A DNA stretch of 64,000 nt from WHUA01 sp963711215 (GCA_963711215.1 CAVQDH010000011.1:1-64000); one strand, 5' to 3'; counted from the stretch's first letter, positions 17,636-27,537 are shown. Made by a program: numbers and translations. The notes: generated from the sequence alone by a model not told the origin.

Positions 17636-18460
17636 TTAGCTGCCCCAGACCGAATGCCTGCCCTGCCACAGCGTCTCGCGCGGCGTGGCGAACGGCTCGG
17701 CGCCCGGCGCGGGCCGGCCGGTGCCGATCCAGCTCAGGTCCAGCCAATTGCCGATCTGCCACTCCTGTTCGTGGAACTGCGCGACCCGGGCGAGCTTTTC
17801 CGCGTCCGGAATGACGACCGACCGCCCGGACCAGTCGAGCAGGCGCTGGCGCTTCAGCGACTGCAGAACGCGATTGACGTGAATGATGCTGAGGCCGAGC
17901 GTGTCGGCGATGTCTCCCTGCGTCAGCGGCGACGGGAAGGAGCCCTGTTGGGCCAGCCCGACCGCGCGATGCCGGACGAGCAACTCCATCGCGAAATGGG
18001 CGATCCGCGTCGTCGCGCAATGCTGCGCCACGTCGGTCAGCCGCTCGACGACGATCTCATGCTGCACCATTGCCCGGCCCATCAGGCCGAAATAGAGGCG
18101 CGGATGGTGATGGAAGGCGAAATCGATCTGCTCGCGGCCGAGCATGCCGACGGAGGCGCGCGACAGCGTGACGGCGCCATAATGCGCTTCGTGGCGGAAA
18201 AGCTGGCTGAACCCGAGGATATCGCCCGGAATGGCAGGGTTGATGATCTGGCGCCGGCCGTCGTCGCTGTGCTTGCAGGCCGCCGCCCAGCCGTCGAACA
18301 GCACGAACAGCGTCGTCGACCGCATGCCTTCGCGGAACAGGTCGGTCTTGCGCGGGACGACCCGGCGCTGACGCCACAATCCGCGGAGAAAGGTAAGCTC
18401 GCCCGGCGACAGCACGCGGCCGCACGCGATTTGTTCGATGAATGCCGCCAGCGAAATCAT
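17636..18460 (-). CDS. Crp/Fnr family transcriptional regulator
   Basis: 274 residues: N-terminal cyclic-nucleotide-binding-like beta-roll (about 20-120) and C-terminal winged helix with L-T-Q-G-D-I-A-D-T-L-G-L-S-I-I-H-V-N-R-V-L-Q-S-L (about 190-215), the Crp recognition helix. No Fnr-type Cys cluster is apparent, and the sensor domain lacks an obvious cAMP phosphate loop, resembling the CRP-like regulators common in rhizobia. A C-terminal extension of about 40 residues (W-Q-I-G-N-W-L-D-L-S-W-I) is unusual. ATG at 18460 follows AGGGAG. Stands alone; targets unknown. Confidence 0.85.
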   Translation of the reverse strand: MISLAAFIEQIACGRVLSPGELTFLRGLWRQRRVVPRKTDLFREGMRSTTLFVLFDGWAAACKHSDDGRRQIINPAIPGDILGFSQLFRHEAHYGAVTLSRASVGMLGREQIDFAFHHHPRLYFGLMGRAMVQHEIVVERLTDVAQHCATTRIAHFAMELLVRHRAVGLAQQGSFPSPLTQGDIADTLGLSIIHVNRVLQSLKRQRLLDWSGRSVVIPDAEKLARVAQFHEQEWQIGNWLDLSWIGTGRPAPGAEPFATPRETLWQGRHSVWGS

Positions 18461-18793
18461 AGATGCGCTCCCTATTCCCGGTGCCCGTCCGCCGCGAGTC
18501 CTCCCCTCGCCTTCGCAACGGCATGCCGTAAGCGCTTCCACCGTGACGGCTGTCCCCTCCACCAGGGGATCGCCAATGAGCCGTTCGGCGGATGCAGTCT
18601 CGAATGCAACGCGGTCATAATTCACGGGCGCACGCCAATACCCAAATCAAGAGTCCGTTAGCCGGCCGTGACGGCGGCGCGAGGCTACCGAACGGCGGGC
18701 CGGCCGCGGCGGAATGCCACGCTCGATTTTCAGCCCGGCCGCTTCGTCGTGTTAGGCTGTCGTAATCACAACCACACCGCCAGCGAGAGGCCC
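18461..18793. other. 333-bp divergent intergenic region
   Basis: Lies between the Crp-type regulator (minus) and the lyase (plus) and must hold both promoters. No open frame with a ribosome site, no repeat family and no clear palindrome was seen. Confidence 0.5.
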
Positions 18794-20155
18794 ATGGACG
18801 ACAACCCGACATCCCTCCGCGTTCGCGATCCCGGCATTCGCGAGCTGTTCACCATCGAATCGAACTGGCAGTCCTGGCTCGACGTCGAGGCCGCGCTCGC
18901 CGTGGCGGAAGCCGAGCTCGGCGTCATACCCGAGGCCGCGGCCAAGGAGATCGTCGCCAAGGCGCGGCTCGAGCTGCTCGACCGCGAGCGTATCATTGAA
19001 GGGCTGCGCCGCACCGGGCACCCGATCGTGCCGGTCGTCTGGGAGCTGTCGCGCATCTGCGAGGGCGACGCCGGCGGCTACGTGCATTGGGGCGCCACCA
19101 CGCAGAACATCATCCAGACCGGCGACATGCTGCTGCTCCGCCGGGTGCAGAAGATCTTCTTCGGCCAGCTCGCGGCGATCCTGGCCGCCATGGGGGACCT
19201 CGCCGAGCGCACCCGCGACATGGCCCTGCCCGGCCGCACGCATGGCCAGCACGCGGTGCCGGCCACCTTCGGGCTCAAGGTCGCGGTCTGGATCGACGAG
19301 ATGAGCCGGCACGTGGAGCGGCTGCAGGGCGTCGAGCCGCGCCTCTTCGTCGCCATGCTGGGCGGCGCCGCGGGCACCATGGCGTCCTTTGGCGACAAGG
19401 GGCCGGAGATCCAGGCGCGCATGGCCGCGCATCTCGGCATGACGCCGATGGCGGTGCCGTCGCGCACGATCGGCGACCACCAGGCGGAATACGTGGCGCT
19501 GCTCGGCCTGATGGCGGCGACCTGCAGTAAGATCGCGCATGAGATCTACACCCTGATGAAGCAGGAGTTCGGCGAGGTCGAGGAGCCGGTCCCACCGGGC
19601 ACGGTCGGCAGCAGCACGATGCCGCAGAAGCGCAATCCCAAGCTGACGCAGGACATCATCGCGGCCGCCGCCCAGGTGCGCGCGCTGGTGCCGCTGGCGA
19701 TGGAGGCGATGATTACCGAGCATGAGGCGGACCGGACGACCAGCCTGATGATCCGCCGCGCGATCCAGCAGGCCTGCGAGCATACCGGCGACATCCTCGA
19801 GCGCATCCGCATGCTGATGGAAGGCATGCAGGTGTTCCCCGAGCGCATGCGGAAGAACCTCGACCTGTCCGGCGGCATGATCATGGCCGAGGCGCTGATG
19901 CTGTCGCTCGGCCAGCATATCGGCCGGCAGACCGCGCATGACGTGATTTACGAGTTGGCCATGGAGGCGGCGACCAGCCGCAAGTCCTTCGCCGATCTGC
20001 TGGCCAAGGACGCGCATGTCCGCCAGCATCTCGACGAAAAGCAGATCGCAGCCCTGCTCGATCCCACCGCCTACACCGGCCAATGCGCCCAGCTCGCGAC
20101 CGAGCAGGCGGCCCGGGCGCGCAAGCTGGCGGCGGCGCTGAAGGCGGCGGGGTAG
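18794..20155 (+). CDS. Fumarase/adenylosuccinate lyase superfamily lyase (carboxymuconate cycloisomerase-like)
   Basis: Homotetrameric beta-elimination enzyme of the adenylosuccinate lyase/argininosuccinate lyase/3-carboxy-muconate cycloisomerase superfamily. 453 residues. Signature loop G-T-V-G-S-S-T-M-P-Q-K-R-N-P is present (about 274-287); H-W-G-A-T-T-Q-N and G-R-T-H-G-Q-H-A-V-P supply the other active-site segments. The latter two resemble CMLE/purB-like paralogues more than true PurB. No purine or aromatic-degradation genes are adjacent, so the substrate is undetermined. ATG at 18794 follows GAGAGG. Confidence 0.87.
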   Translation: MDDNPTSLRVRDPGIRELFTIESNWQSWLDVEAALAVAEAELGVIPEAAAKEIVAKARLELLDRERIIEGLRRTGHPIVPVVWELSRICEGDAGGYVHWGATTQNIIQTGDMLLLRRVQKIFFGQLAAILAAMGDLAERTRDMALPGRTHGQHAVPATFGLKVAVWIDEMSRHVERLQGVEPRLFVAMLGGAAGTMASFGDKGPEIQARMAAHLGMTPMAVPSRTIGDHQAEYVALLGLMAATCSKIAHEIYTLMKQEFGEVEEPVPPGTVGSSTMPQKRNPKLTQDIIAAAAQVRALVPLAMEAMITEHEADRTTSLMIRRAIQQACEHTGDILERIRMLMEGMQVFPERMRKNLDLSGGMIMAEALMLSLGQHIGRQTAHDVIYELAMEAATSRKSFADLLAKDAHVRQHLDEKQIAALLDPTAYTGQCAQLATEQAARARKLAAALKAAG

Positions 20156-20156
20156 C

Positions 20157-20260
20157 TTCCCCCCACCCTGACCCTCCCCCGCAAGAGGGGAGGGAAAACG
20201 ATTGAAATGGCAGTGACACAAAGTCCTCCCCCTTTGCGGGGGAGGATTTAGGTGGGGGGT
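20157..20260. repeat. Dispersed double-hairpin repeat, family 2, copy 1
   Basis: Two hairpins, CCCTCCCC/GGGGAGGG near 20175 and TCCTCCCCC/GGGGGAGGA near 20224, are bracketed by an outer CCCCCCACC/GGTGGGGGG pair, so the whole 100 bp can fold as one cruciform. The same modules recur at 34967-35164 with the order of the halves reversed. Confidence 0.75.
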
Positions 20261-20310
20261 ATGCGAGCCGCGTCTTGCCACGGACCATCCCCGTCGCGTA
20301 ATAGCGCGCG

Positions 20311-21258
20311 ATGCTGCTGATCCTTACCACGACGCTGCCGCTGTTCGTCCTCATCCTCGCCGGCTACGTGTCGGCGCGGCGCGGGCTGATGCAGAAGCCC
20401 GGGATCAAGGGGCTGAACGACTTCGTCTTCTACTTTTCCCTGCCGCTCATGCTGTTCCACGGCATGGCGACGGCGCCGCTGGCGCAGGCCTTCGACGTCC
20501 GCTTCGTGCTGCTCTATCTCGCCTGCGCGGTCACGGTGCATCTCTCCGGCATGGCGATCGCGCGCTGGGGCTTCCGGCGCAGCATCGGCGAGCAGGGCAT
20601 CCAGGGGATCGCGGCCTCGTTCGGCAACCTGATGTTCATCGCGCTGCCGATTGCGGTCGCGATGTTCGGGCCCGCGGCCACCCTGCCCGTGGCGCTGCTG
20701 GTGACGATCGAGAGCGGCATCATCATGCCCTTCACGGTGAGCCTGCTGGAGATCGACCGCGGCGCGAAAGGCAACCTGCGGCAGGCCGTCCTGGCCGCGG
20801 TGCAGGCGGTCTTGCGCAACCCGGTGGTGATGTCGGTGCTGACCGGCGCCGCGGTCGGCCTGCTCGGCGTCCCGCTTCCGTCGCTTTTCGACGGGCTGGT
20901 CAAGGTGGTCAGCGGCGCGACCGTGCCTTGCGCGCTGTTCGCGCTCGGCGCGAGCCTGGCCGGCCTGCCGATATCCGAGCGCCTGCGCGAGACCAGCACG
21001 ATGGTCGCGCTCAAGCTGTTCGTCTATCCGCTGCTGGTGTTCGGCGTGATGAGCCTGTTCCCCGGGATCGATCCCGTCTGGCGGGCGATCGCCGTGCTCG
21101 CCGCCGCCATGCCGATGGGCGCCAACGTCTATCTCATTGCCGCGCGCTACGAGACCTATGTCGCGCGCGCGTCCACGGCGGTGCTGTTCTCGACCATCCT
21201 GTCGGTCGTCACCGTGTCGCTGCTCGCCGTCCTGCTTGCCCGTAATGCGATCCGCTAG
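20311..21258 (+). CDS. AEC family transporter
   Basis: Auxin-efflux-carrier-fold membrane protein, 315 residues and ten predicted helices in two inverted halves. Members move malonate, malate or other small acids. Visible: V-F-Y-F-S-L-P-L-M-L-F near the N-terminus, A-A-S-F-G-N-L-M-F-I-A-L-P, and the mirrored A-A-A-M-P-M-G-A-N-V-Y-L-I-A late. No good ribosome site before the ATG at 20311; it stands alone behind the repeat element. Confidence 0.86.
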   Translation: MLLILTTTLPLFVLILAGYVSARRGLMQKPGIKGLNDFVFYFSLPLMLFHGMATAPLAQAFDVRFVLLYLACAVTVHLSGMAIARWGFRRSIGEQGIQGIAASFGNLMFIALPIAVAMFGPAATLPVALLVTIESGIIMPFTVSLLEIDRGAKGNLRQAVLAAVQAVLRNPVVMSVLTGAAVGLLGVPLPSLFDGLVKVVSGATVPCALFALGASLAGLPISERLRETSTMVALKLFVYPLLVFGVMSLFPGIDPVWRAIAVLAAAMPMGANVYLIAARYETYVARASTAVLFSTILSVVTVSLLAVLLARNAIR

Positions 21259-21318
21259 AGTCGCGAAATATTGATCTAGATCGGGGTCGCCCACCGCGTG
21301 ATCGCCTAAAAGGGAAAC

Positions 21319-21760
21319 ATGGCATGGGAAAATGGGGCGAAATCCGCGAAATTCGAGTGGCGCGACTCCTTCGCGATCGGCTGCAAGGCGATCGATGACG
21401 ACCACCGGCACATGTTTTCCCTCATGCGGCAGGTCGAGGCGGCCGGCAGGGCGCTGCAGTTCGAGCGCTGCGCGGTGCTCCTTGACGCGCTGGCGACCTT
21501 CTCGAAGGCGCATTTCGCGCGCGAGGAAGCGTTGCTGGAGGAGATCGGCTTTCCGGCGGCGAACGAGCACAGGGAATATCACACCCGGCTGCTTGCGCGC
21601 GCCGACAACGGTGAAGGAGGTCTGCAAGGCGATCAAATCGGAGCAGAGCTTCCACGACTGCTGCGAGGAGATGTTCAGCTTTCTGATCGACGACGTCGTA
21701 AAGGGCGATCAGGCAATCAAAACCTATCTGCAGGAAATCGGCATGGCCGCCCGCCGCTGA
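21319..21760 (+). CDS. Bacteriohemerythrin-like protein, frameshifted
   Basis: Four-helix diiron O2-binding protein. N-terminus F-A-I-G-C-K-A-I-D-D-D-H-R-H-M-F and the helix H-F-A-R-E-E-A-L-L-E-E (H-x3-E) and H-R-E-Y-H (H-x3-H) provide ligands. The frame shifts at about 21607: V-K-E-V-C-K-A-I-K and the rest are in the next frame, ending at 21760 after G-M-A-A-R-R. In the last helix, where family members have H-x4-D, this protein shows D-V-V-K-G-D, i.e. Asp in place of the His. About 146 residues when repaired. AAAGGG lies before the ATG. Confidence 0.8.
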
Positions 21761-21778
21761 CGCCCGCCGCGCGGAGCG

Positions 21779-22660
21779 TTACTGCAGCGCCGCCCGCGCG
21801 GCACGGTCCGCCGCCTGCCAATCACGCTCCATCATCGTCGAACGCCAGTGGCTGCGGCGCTCATGCGGCGGGTAATCGCCCGTCGCGGCATGCAGCGCGC
21901 AGCGGTTGTCCCACAGGACGAGGTCGCCGACGCGCCACTTGTGGCGGTAGTCGCCATCGGGCGATTCCGCATAGCCCGTCAGCTCCGCGATCAGGGCGTC
22001 GCTTTCGGCCGGCTCGAGGCCCTGGATCGTCATGACCTGGCCGGGATTGAAATAGATCGCCTTGCGCCCGGTTTCCGGGTGGACGCGGACCAGCGCGTGA
22101 ACGGCGGCGGGACGGACGCGGTCCTCCTCCTCGAGCAGCTGCACCTCGCGCTTGAGCCGCCCGCCGTATTTATAGGTCGCCTTCAGCCCGTCGATACGGC
22201 GCTTCAGCTCCGCCGGCAGGGCGTCGTAGACCGCGTAGGCGCTGGCGAACAGCGTGTCGCCGCCGGTGCTGGGGATGGTCAGCGCATAGAGCTGCGTCGC
22301 CTTGGCGGTGACGTAGTCGTAGGAGGTGTCGGTGTGCCACACCGCGCCGCGCTTGACGAGGTTGGCCTTGGGCTTCTCCACGGCGCCGACGCGGGTGTCC
22401 TCGACCTTGTTGTCCATGATCATCAGCTCGGGGAATTCCGGATGGCGGCTCTTGCGCACGATATGCGGCCGCAGCGGGCCATAGCGCCGGCCATGCTCGA
22501 GGAAGCTCTGCATGTCGAGCCGCTGATCGCGGACGACGAGGACGATGTGCTCGAGGAAGGCGTCGTAGATCTGCGCGAAATCGGCGTCGCTCAGATGTGC
22601 GAGGTCGACGCCGGTGATTTCAGCGCCGAGCGTCGAACCGAGGGGGCGGATCTCGACCAT
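21779..22660 (-). CDS. TauD/TfdA family dioxygenase (first copy)
   Basis: Fe(II)/2-oxoglutarate oxygenase of the TauD/TfdA family; 293 residues. Metal ligands H-x-D in V-W-H-T-D-T-S-Y (about residue 109) and the distal His in D-N-R-C-A-L-H-A-A; 2-oxoglutarate Arg in R-R-S-H-W-R-S-T-M. GGAGGG sits 8 bp before the ATG. No sulfonate transporter is adjacent, so taurine is not implied; an alkyl acid or other substrate is equally likely. Confidence 0.88.
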   Translation of the reverse strand: MVEIRPLGSTLGAEITGVDLAHLSDADFAQIYDAFLEHIVLVVRDQRLDMQSFLEHGRRYGPLRPHIVRKSRHPEFPELMIMDNKVEDTRVGAVEKPKANLVKRGAVWHTDTSYDYVTAKATQLYALTIPSTGGDTLFASAYAVYDALPAELKRRIDGLKATYKYGGRLKREVQLLEEEDRVRPAAVHALVRVHPETGRKAIYFNPGQVMTIQGLEPAESDALIAELTGYAESPDGDYRHKWRVGDLVLWDNRCALHAATGDYPPHERRSHWRSTMMERDWQAADRAARAALQ

Positions 22661-22736
22661 GCGGCGGTCCCTCCGTCGTGAACGGTGGCGGAATCTTACG
22701 CCGAAGGCCCGCGCGGCTCAAATCGCCGGCGCCCGC

Positions 22737-24291
22737 CTAACGGCATTCCCCGGCGCCGTCTCTCAGCAGCAGGAAGTAGAGCGTGACAAAGTGCTTGCCG
22801 TGCGTGAAGCGGATCGGGGCGATGGCGTCTTGGCGAACCGTTTCGCCCTCGATGCCGGCGCCGAGATGCGCGTTGGCGAAGGCGATCACGTCGGCGCGGC
22901 GCTCGGGTGCGCCCCACAGGAGGAGGCAGCTTCCCGGGATGGCGGCGGCCGGCGCGATGGCATAGGGGTGCTTCACCGTCACCATGCGGGACCCGGGAAA
23001 GCGGATCTTGAAGTTGCCGGCCAACGGATAGGGCCACCAGTCGGCGACGATGGTGCCGCGCAGGAAGCCGGCCATGCGCAGCTGCGCGGCTCCAGGCGTC
23101 GTAGGGGAGCTGGCGCTCGCATTTCTTGCACCAGTAGGGCTCGAGATAGGCTTGGCCGGCCAGCGCCAGCGCCGCTCCGGCGGGGATCGCGGCCGCGGTG
23201 AGCGCGAACAGCGCCGCCGCGCTCTCCCGCCATCCCGCCGCCTGCACGCGCGCGAAGACGTAGAGCGGCAGCAGGATCATGACGGACATGTAGTAGCCGC
23301 GCGCCTTGAGGCCCGAGACGGCGCCCGTGATGGCGAAGAGCACGAGGGCGACGGCGAGCTGCCGGCCCATGATCTGCCGGAGCGCGCCGCTCTCCGGCGG
23401 GCCGTTCCCCGTCCCGCCGCCGATGCGCCCGAAGGCTTGCGGGAAAAACAGCGGCAGCAGGATCCAGAGCGGCGCCGAAGCGCCGATCGCCGCGCTCGCC
23501 AGGAAGCCCAGGCCCGGGACGATGCCGACCGTGGCGTCGGTCGACATGGTCGCGCTCCGCTTGTCCACGAACCAGAGCGCATAGGGCGCGACGATCGCCG
23601 CCAGCGCGGCCAGCGCCAGCAGGCTTTCCGGGCGCAGGAGCCGCGCGCGGGCCGTGCGGTCGAATGCGGCGGCTGCAAGCAACGACACGAGGAACACGCC
23701 GTAGCCGTATTTCGACAGGAAGCCGAGGCCGGCGAAGATGCCGAGCGCCAGATACCAAAGGAGCCGCGGCGCCGCATAGAGCCTAAGGACGGCGTAGAAG
23801 CTCAGCGCGCAGGGCAGCATGACCAGTATCGAATTGCTCAGCCCCGTCACCCCGTCCCAGAACAGCAGGTAGGCGGCCAGCGGCGACAGCGCCGCCAGCG
23901 CGGCGATCCGGTCGTCGCGGTAGAGCAGCCGGCCGCAGGCGAAGAGCACGGCGCAGCTCCCCCAGACGGCGAGAAACTTTACCGCCGAGACCGCCATTAC
24001 CGAGACGCCGAAAACATACTGCGCGCCGTGCACCAGCCAGGCGTAAAGCGGCGGGTTACGCGGGTAATAGCCGATGGAAAGATACTGCGCGAAGACGATC
24101 TGCTCGCCGTCGTCGCCGCCGGTGCCGGGAAAGGCGAGCGAGCGGATCAGGAGCAGCGCCAGCATCAGCACAGACAGAAAAACGAAGAACCCGCGCGCCG
24201 TCATCAGCGCTCGCGCCGGCCGGAGGAGCCAGGGCGCGCGGGCGACGATCGCGCCCGCCATTCGGTCGATCAGGGCGTCGGTGGACGTCAT
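22737..24291 (-). CDS. Glycosyltransferase family 39-type membrane protein, frameshifted
   Basis: Polytopic glycosyltransferase of the GT-C fold (ArnT/PMT-like), using a polyprenyl-phosphate sugar in the inner membrane. N-terminus shows one helix and then D-D-G-E-Q (acidic pair of the first periplasmic loop), Y-Y-P-R-N-P-P-L-Y-A-W with the typical N-P-P-L-Y motif, and about ten further helices. The frame shifts near 23088; the C-terminal soluble part (M-A-G-F-L-R-G-T-I-V-A-D-W-W-P-Y through to G-E-C-R) is in the next frame. About 518 codons when repaired. ATG at 24291. Confidence 0.83.
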
Positions 24292-24309
24292 CCGGCCGCC
24301 CGCCGGCTT

Positions 24310-25056
24310 CTAGTCGTCCTCGCCATCGAGCGCCTCGTCGATCGCGGGATCGAAGGCCGTGCCGCGCCGGTGCCCCCGGTAGAGATGCACCCCGATCCAG
24401 ACCGAGATGACGAACAGCGTCACCGCCAGCACGGATTTGACCATCAGCCCGTCGGTCAGGCCGCTGCCCATCATGGCGAAGACGATGGTCTGCGGCGCCT
24501 GGCCGACCGCCGAGGCCACGAAGAACGGCACGAGCGGCACGCTGCTGACCCCCGCCACCAGGTTGACCGCCAGGTTGTTGGTGATCGGCAAGAGGCGGAT
24601 CGCCAGGGTCATCAGGAAAGGCTTGGTCTTAAGAAAGTCGTCGACCTGCCTGACCCGGCGGGGAAATTTGCGCGCGACATAGTCGCGGCCCAGGAAGCGC
24701 GCATAGAAGAAGGCGAGCATCACGCCCGAGATCGAGGCGAGCAGCGCCAGCGCGCTTCCCGCCGCGATGCCGAAGGCGTAGCCGGCGACGAAGGCGATGA
24801 CCTGGCGCGACAGGCCGATGCCGGTGAAGATCGCGCCGACGGCGACGAAGATCAGGATGCCGGTGAGCCCGTGGCCGAGGATCTCGCGGTCGACCCAGCG
24901 CTCCAGCTGGTCCGGCCCGAAGCCGATGTCGGACTCGCGGAACAGCGCCACCAGGGCGGCGACGGACAGGATGACGACGATGCCGCGCAGGATAAGCCCG
25001 CGCTTCGCGCCGCGCTGCCGCGCGGGCAGCTCCATATCCTCCTGATCCCCTGTCAT
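24310..25056 (-). CDS. TVP38/TMEM64 family inner-membrane protein
   Basis: DedA/VTT-domain membrane protein, 248 residues, with about six helices. The conserved F-V-A-G-Y-A-F-G segment and R-L-L-P-I-T-N-N-L-A-V-N-L-V-A-G motif (family: R-x-x-P-x-x-P/N) are visible. Related proteins are thought to move or flip lipids. Starts at 25056 or possibly 25035, where AGGAGG is very close. Its stop is 19 bp before the glycosyltransferase start on the same strand, suggesting co-transcription and a shared envelope role. Confidence 0.85.
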   Translation of the reverse strand: MTGDQEDMELPARQRGAKRGLILRGIVVILSVAALVALFRESDIGFGPDQLERWVDREILGHGLTGILIFVAVGAIFTGIGLSRQVIAFVAGYAFGIAAGSALALLASISGVMLAFFYARFLGRDYVARKFPRRVRQVDDFLKTKPFLMTLAIRLLPITNNLAVNLVAGVSSVPLVPFFVASAVGQAPQTIVFAMMGSGLTDGLMVKSVLAVTLFVISVWIGVHLYRGHRRGTAFDPAIDEALDGEDD

Positions 25057-25142
25057 GGGGCGGACTATAGACGAAGAATGCCGGCGCGAAATGCCGTCTC
25101 CACGCGTGGGCGCTGGAATTTTCGCGGCCGCCGCCGCCGCTC

Positions 25143-25406
25143 TTACGCAGGCTTTAGCGTGACCGCCAGGAAATAGCCGGACCGGCGCACGACCGTGCAG
25201 TCAAAATGCCCTTCCGGCTGGAGTATAAGCTTGAAGTTATTCGGGAGCACGCCGTGCGTCTCCGGCTTCAGCTTGGCGCTGTCGCCGCTCAGGTCGAGCA
25301 CGGCGCATTTCATCTGCTTCTCGTCGACGCCATAGAGCGCGATGCCGGTTCGCAACACCTTGCGGCGCCCTGCATGCCGTCTGTCGGAGCCGCCGGAAAG
25401 CGCCAT
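25143..25406 (-). CDS. PilZ domain protein
   Basis: 87 residues, essentially a single PilZ domain that may bind cyclic di-GMP: R-R-H-A-G-R-R near the start (R-x3-R type motif), then L-D-L-S-G-D-S-A-K-L as the second binding motif (canonical D-x-S-x-x-G is partly altered: D-L-S-G-D-S). GGAGG is 10 bp upstream. Stand-alone PilZ adaptors work by partner contact; none is evident here. Confidence 0.8.
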   Translation of the reverse strand: MALSGGSDRRHAGRRKVLRTGIALYGVDEKQMKCAVLDLSGDSAKLKPETHGVLPNNFKLILQPEGHFDCTVVRRSGYFLAVTLKPA

Positions 25407-25522
25407 GTCGGTTAGTCCTCCTTCGCCGTAACGCCGCCGCGATCGCGCCGAGGAGGCATATCATGCGGCGGCAGAGACGAAAACGGCTCAGGCGTCCGTC
25501 GGTTCCGGCATCCGCCGCTGGC

Positions 25523-26461
25523 TCACCACTTCATCGCCTCGCGGATCTTGACGAAGGTTTCCAGGTGCCGCTCATGGTCGCCGGCGAAGCGCAGGACCAG
25601 GGTGCGGGCGCCCTGGTCGACATAGGCCTTGAGCCACTCCGCCGCGGCGCCGGCGGAGCCCGCGAAGCAGGCCTGGCGCTTCTTCAGCACGTCGGGCCGC
25701 TGGCCGTAATAGGCCGACAGGAACTCGTTGATGCGCGCCTCGGCGCGCGGCGGATGCTCGTCGACGGCGAGCGTCAGATAGATCGCCGGCTCGACCGCGC
25801 CCGGCTTGCGCCCGGCCTTGTCCGCCAACGCTTGCACCTCGCGCCACTGCTCGCCCCAGCGCTTGGAGTCCGGGCCGCTCGGGAACCAGCCGTCGAAATG
25901 CCGCGCGGCGCGCTCCAGCGCGGCCGGCACCGAGCCGCCGCCCCAGATCGGCGGACCGCCCGGCTGATGCGGCGTCGGGCCGATCACGCCCTGCTCGACA
26001 TGCCAGCGGCCGTCCCAGTCGACCGGCTTGCCGCGCCACAGCGCCTTGCACAGCCGGAGGCCCTCCATGAAGGTGCCGACGCGCTTCTCGAACGGCACGC
26101 CGGCCGAGCGGAACTCGGCGCGGATGTTGGGGACGTCGGTGGCGATGCCGACGCCGAGGATGACCCGGCCCTGGCTCACCTGGTCGAGGGTCGCGACCGA
26201 ATGCGCCAGCAGCACCGGGTTGCGCAGCGCCGGCAGCAGCACCGCGGTGCCGAGCTTGACGCGCCTGGTTCGCCCCGCGACGCCGGCGAGCAGCGTGATC
26301 GGCTCATGACGCGGCCGGGCAAGCAGCGAATCGCCGATCCAGACCGAATCGTAGCCGAGCTTTTCCGCCCGCTCGGCGAGGCCCAGCAACGGCTCGGCCT
26401 CGGGCCGGCCCTCCATGATCGATTCCCGGGTGGGCAGCAAGTACCCGATGTGCGGGGCCAT
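25523..26461 (-). CDS. LLM class flavin-dependent oxidoreductase
   Basis: Bacterial luciferase-like monooxygenase fold, FMN or F420 dependent, 312 residues. Visible: A-E-K-L-G-Y-D-S-V-W-I-G-D, L-G-T-A-V-L-L-P, A-T-L-D-Q-V-S-Q-G-R-V-I-L-G-V-G-I and P-I-W-G-G-G-S, all family landmarks. GAGAGGA precedes the ATG at 26461. Divergent from a TauD-type oxygenase. The substrate is unknown. Confidence 0.87.
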   Translation of the reverse strand: MAPHIGYLLPTRESIMEGRPEAEPLLGLAERAEKLGYDSVWIGDSLLARPRHEPITLLAGVAGRTRRVKLGTAVLLPALRNPVLLAHSVATLDQVSQGRVILGVGIATDVPNIRAEFRSAGVPFEKRVGTFMEGLRLCKALWRGKPVDWDGRWHVEQGVIGPTPHQPGGPPIWGGGSVPAALERAARHFDGWFPSGPDSKRWGEQWREVQALADKAGRKPGAVEPAIYLTLAVDEHPPRAEARINEFLSAYYGQRPDVLKKRQACFAGSAGAAAEWLKAYVDQGARTLVLRFAGDHERHLETFVKIREAMKW

Positions 26462-26625
26462 TGTCCTCTCCTCGCTCCGTTTTTCGTTGGTCGCCGACGA
26501 TATTCTGACACGAGATCGCGCCGCCATCACCTTTCGTCTTGCGCCGCGGGAGCCCCGGGCCGGGTCTTTTGACCCGCATGATGCCCCTGCCCTAAAATTC
26601 AGCGGTACAACGGAGGATGCGAGCC

Positions 26626-27531
26626 ATGGAAACCGCAGCGACCACGAGCAGCCAGCCGGTCCGACGCGCCCCGGCGACAAAGGTCCCGCCATTCGCGATC
26701 CGCAAGCTTTCCGACCTGATGGCGGCCGAGATCACCGGCATCGACCTGTCGCAGCCGATCGACGACGCAACGCGGGATGCCATCATGGACGCGCTGGTCG
26801 AGCATCACATCCTCTGCTTCCGCGACCAGCACCTGACGAAGGAGGAGCAATTCGCCTTCACCGAGCGCTTCGGCGCGATCGAGGGGCATGTCGTGCGAAC
26901 CTGGGAAGGCGGCAAGTCGCCGCTGGTGCATACGGTCTCCAACCTCGACAAGGACGGCAACCCGACCGAGAACCCCTACACCCAGGGCAATTTCTTCTGG
27001 CACACCGACAAGTCCTATCACGCGGTGCCGTCGCTCGCGACGCTGCTGCACGCGATCGAGCTGCCGCCGGCCGGGGGCAGCACGCAGTTCACCAACATGT
27101 ACGCCGCCTACGAGGCGCTGCCGCAGGCGATGAAGGACCGCATCGCCGGCCTGCATGCCGAGCACAGCTGGGAAGCGAGCCGCGCGAACACCTACAGCCG
27201 CCCGGCGACCGACGAGGAAAAGGCGGAGCGGCCGCCGGTCGTGCATCCGATCGTGCGCACCCATCCGGTGACCGGGCGCAAGCTGCTCTACATCGGCCAC
27301 CACACCTCGCATATCGTCGAGCTGCCGTATGGCGAAGGCCGGGCCCTGCTCTATCAGCTGCTCGATTTCGCGACCCAGCCGCACCGCACCTACACGCATC
27401 ACTGGAAGCTCGGCGACCTCGTCATGTGGGACAACCGCTGCCTGCTCCACCGCGGCATGCGCGACTTCGACATGACCAAGCACCGCCGCGTCCTGCACAG
27501 GACGGTTCTCAAGGGCAGCGTGCCGTACTAA
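26626..27531 (+). CDS. TauD/TfdA family dioxygenase (second copy)
   Basis: 301-residue Fe(II)/2-oxoglutarate oxygenase. Metal motif in F-W-H-T-D-K-S-Y (about residue 124), distal His in D-N-R-C-L-L-H-R-G and Arg in K-H-R-R-V-L-H-R-T. Compared with the copy at 21779 the two are clearly distinct paralogues. GGAGG is 9 bp before the ATG at 26626, making it a better start than the ATG at 26617. Divergent from the LLM flavoprotein across 164 bp. Confidence 0.88.
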   Translation: METAATTSSQPVRRAPATKVPPFAIRKLSDLMAAEITGIDLSQPIDDATRDAIMDALVEHHILCFRDQHLTKEEQFAFTERFGAIEGHVVRTWEGGKSPLVHTVSNLDKDGNPTENPYTQGNFFWHTDKSYHAVPSLATLLHAIELPPAGGSTQFTNMYAAYEALPQAMKDRIAGLHAEHSWEASRANTYSRPATDEEKAERPPVVHPIVRTHPVTGRKLLYIGHHTSHIVELPYGEGRALLYQLLDFATQPHRTYTHHWKLGDLVMWDNRCLLHRGMRDFDMTKHRRVLHRTVLKGSVPY

Positions 27532-27537
27532 ACGGCG

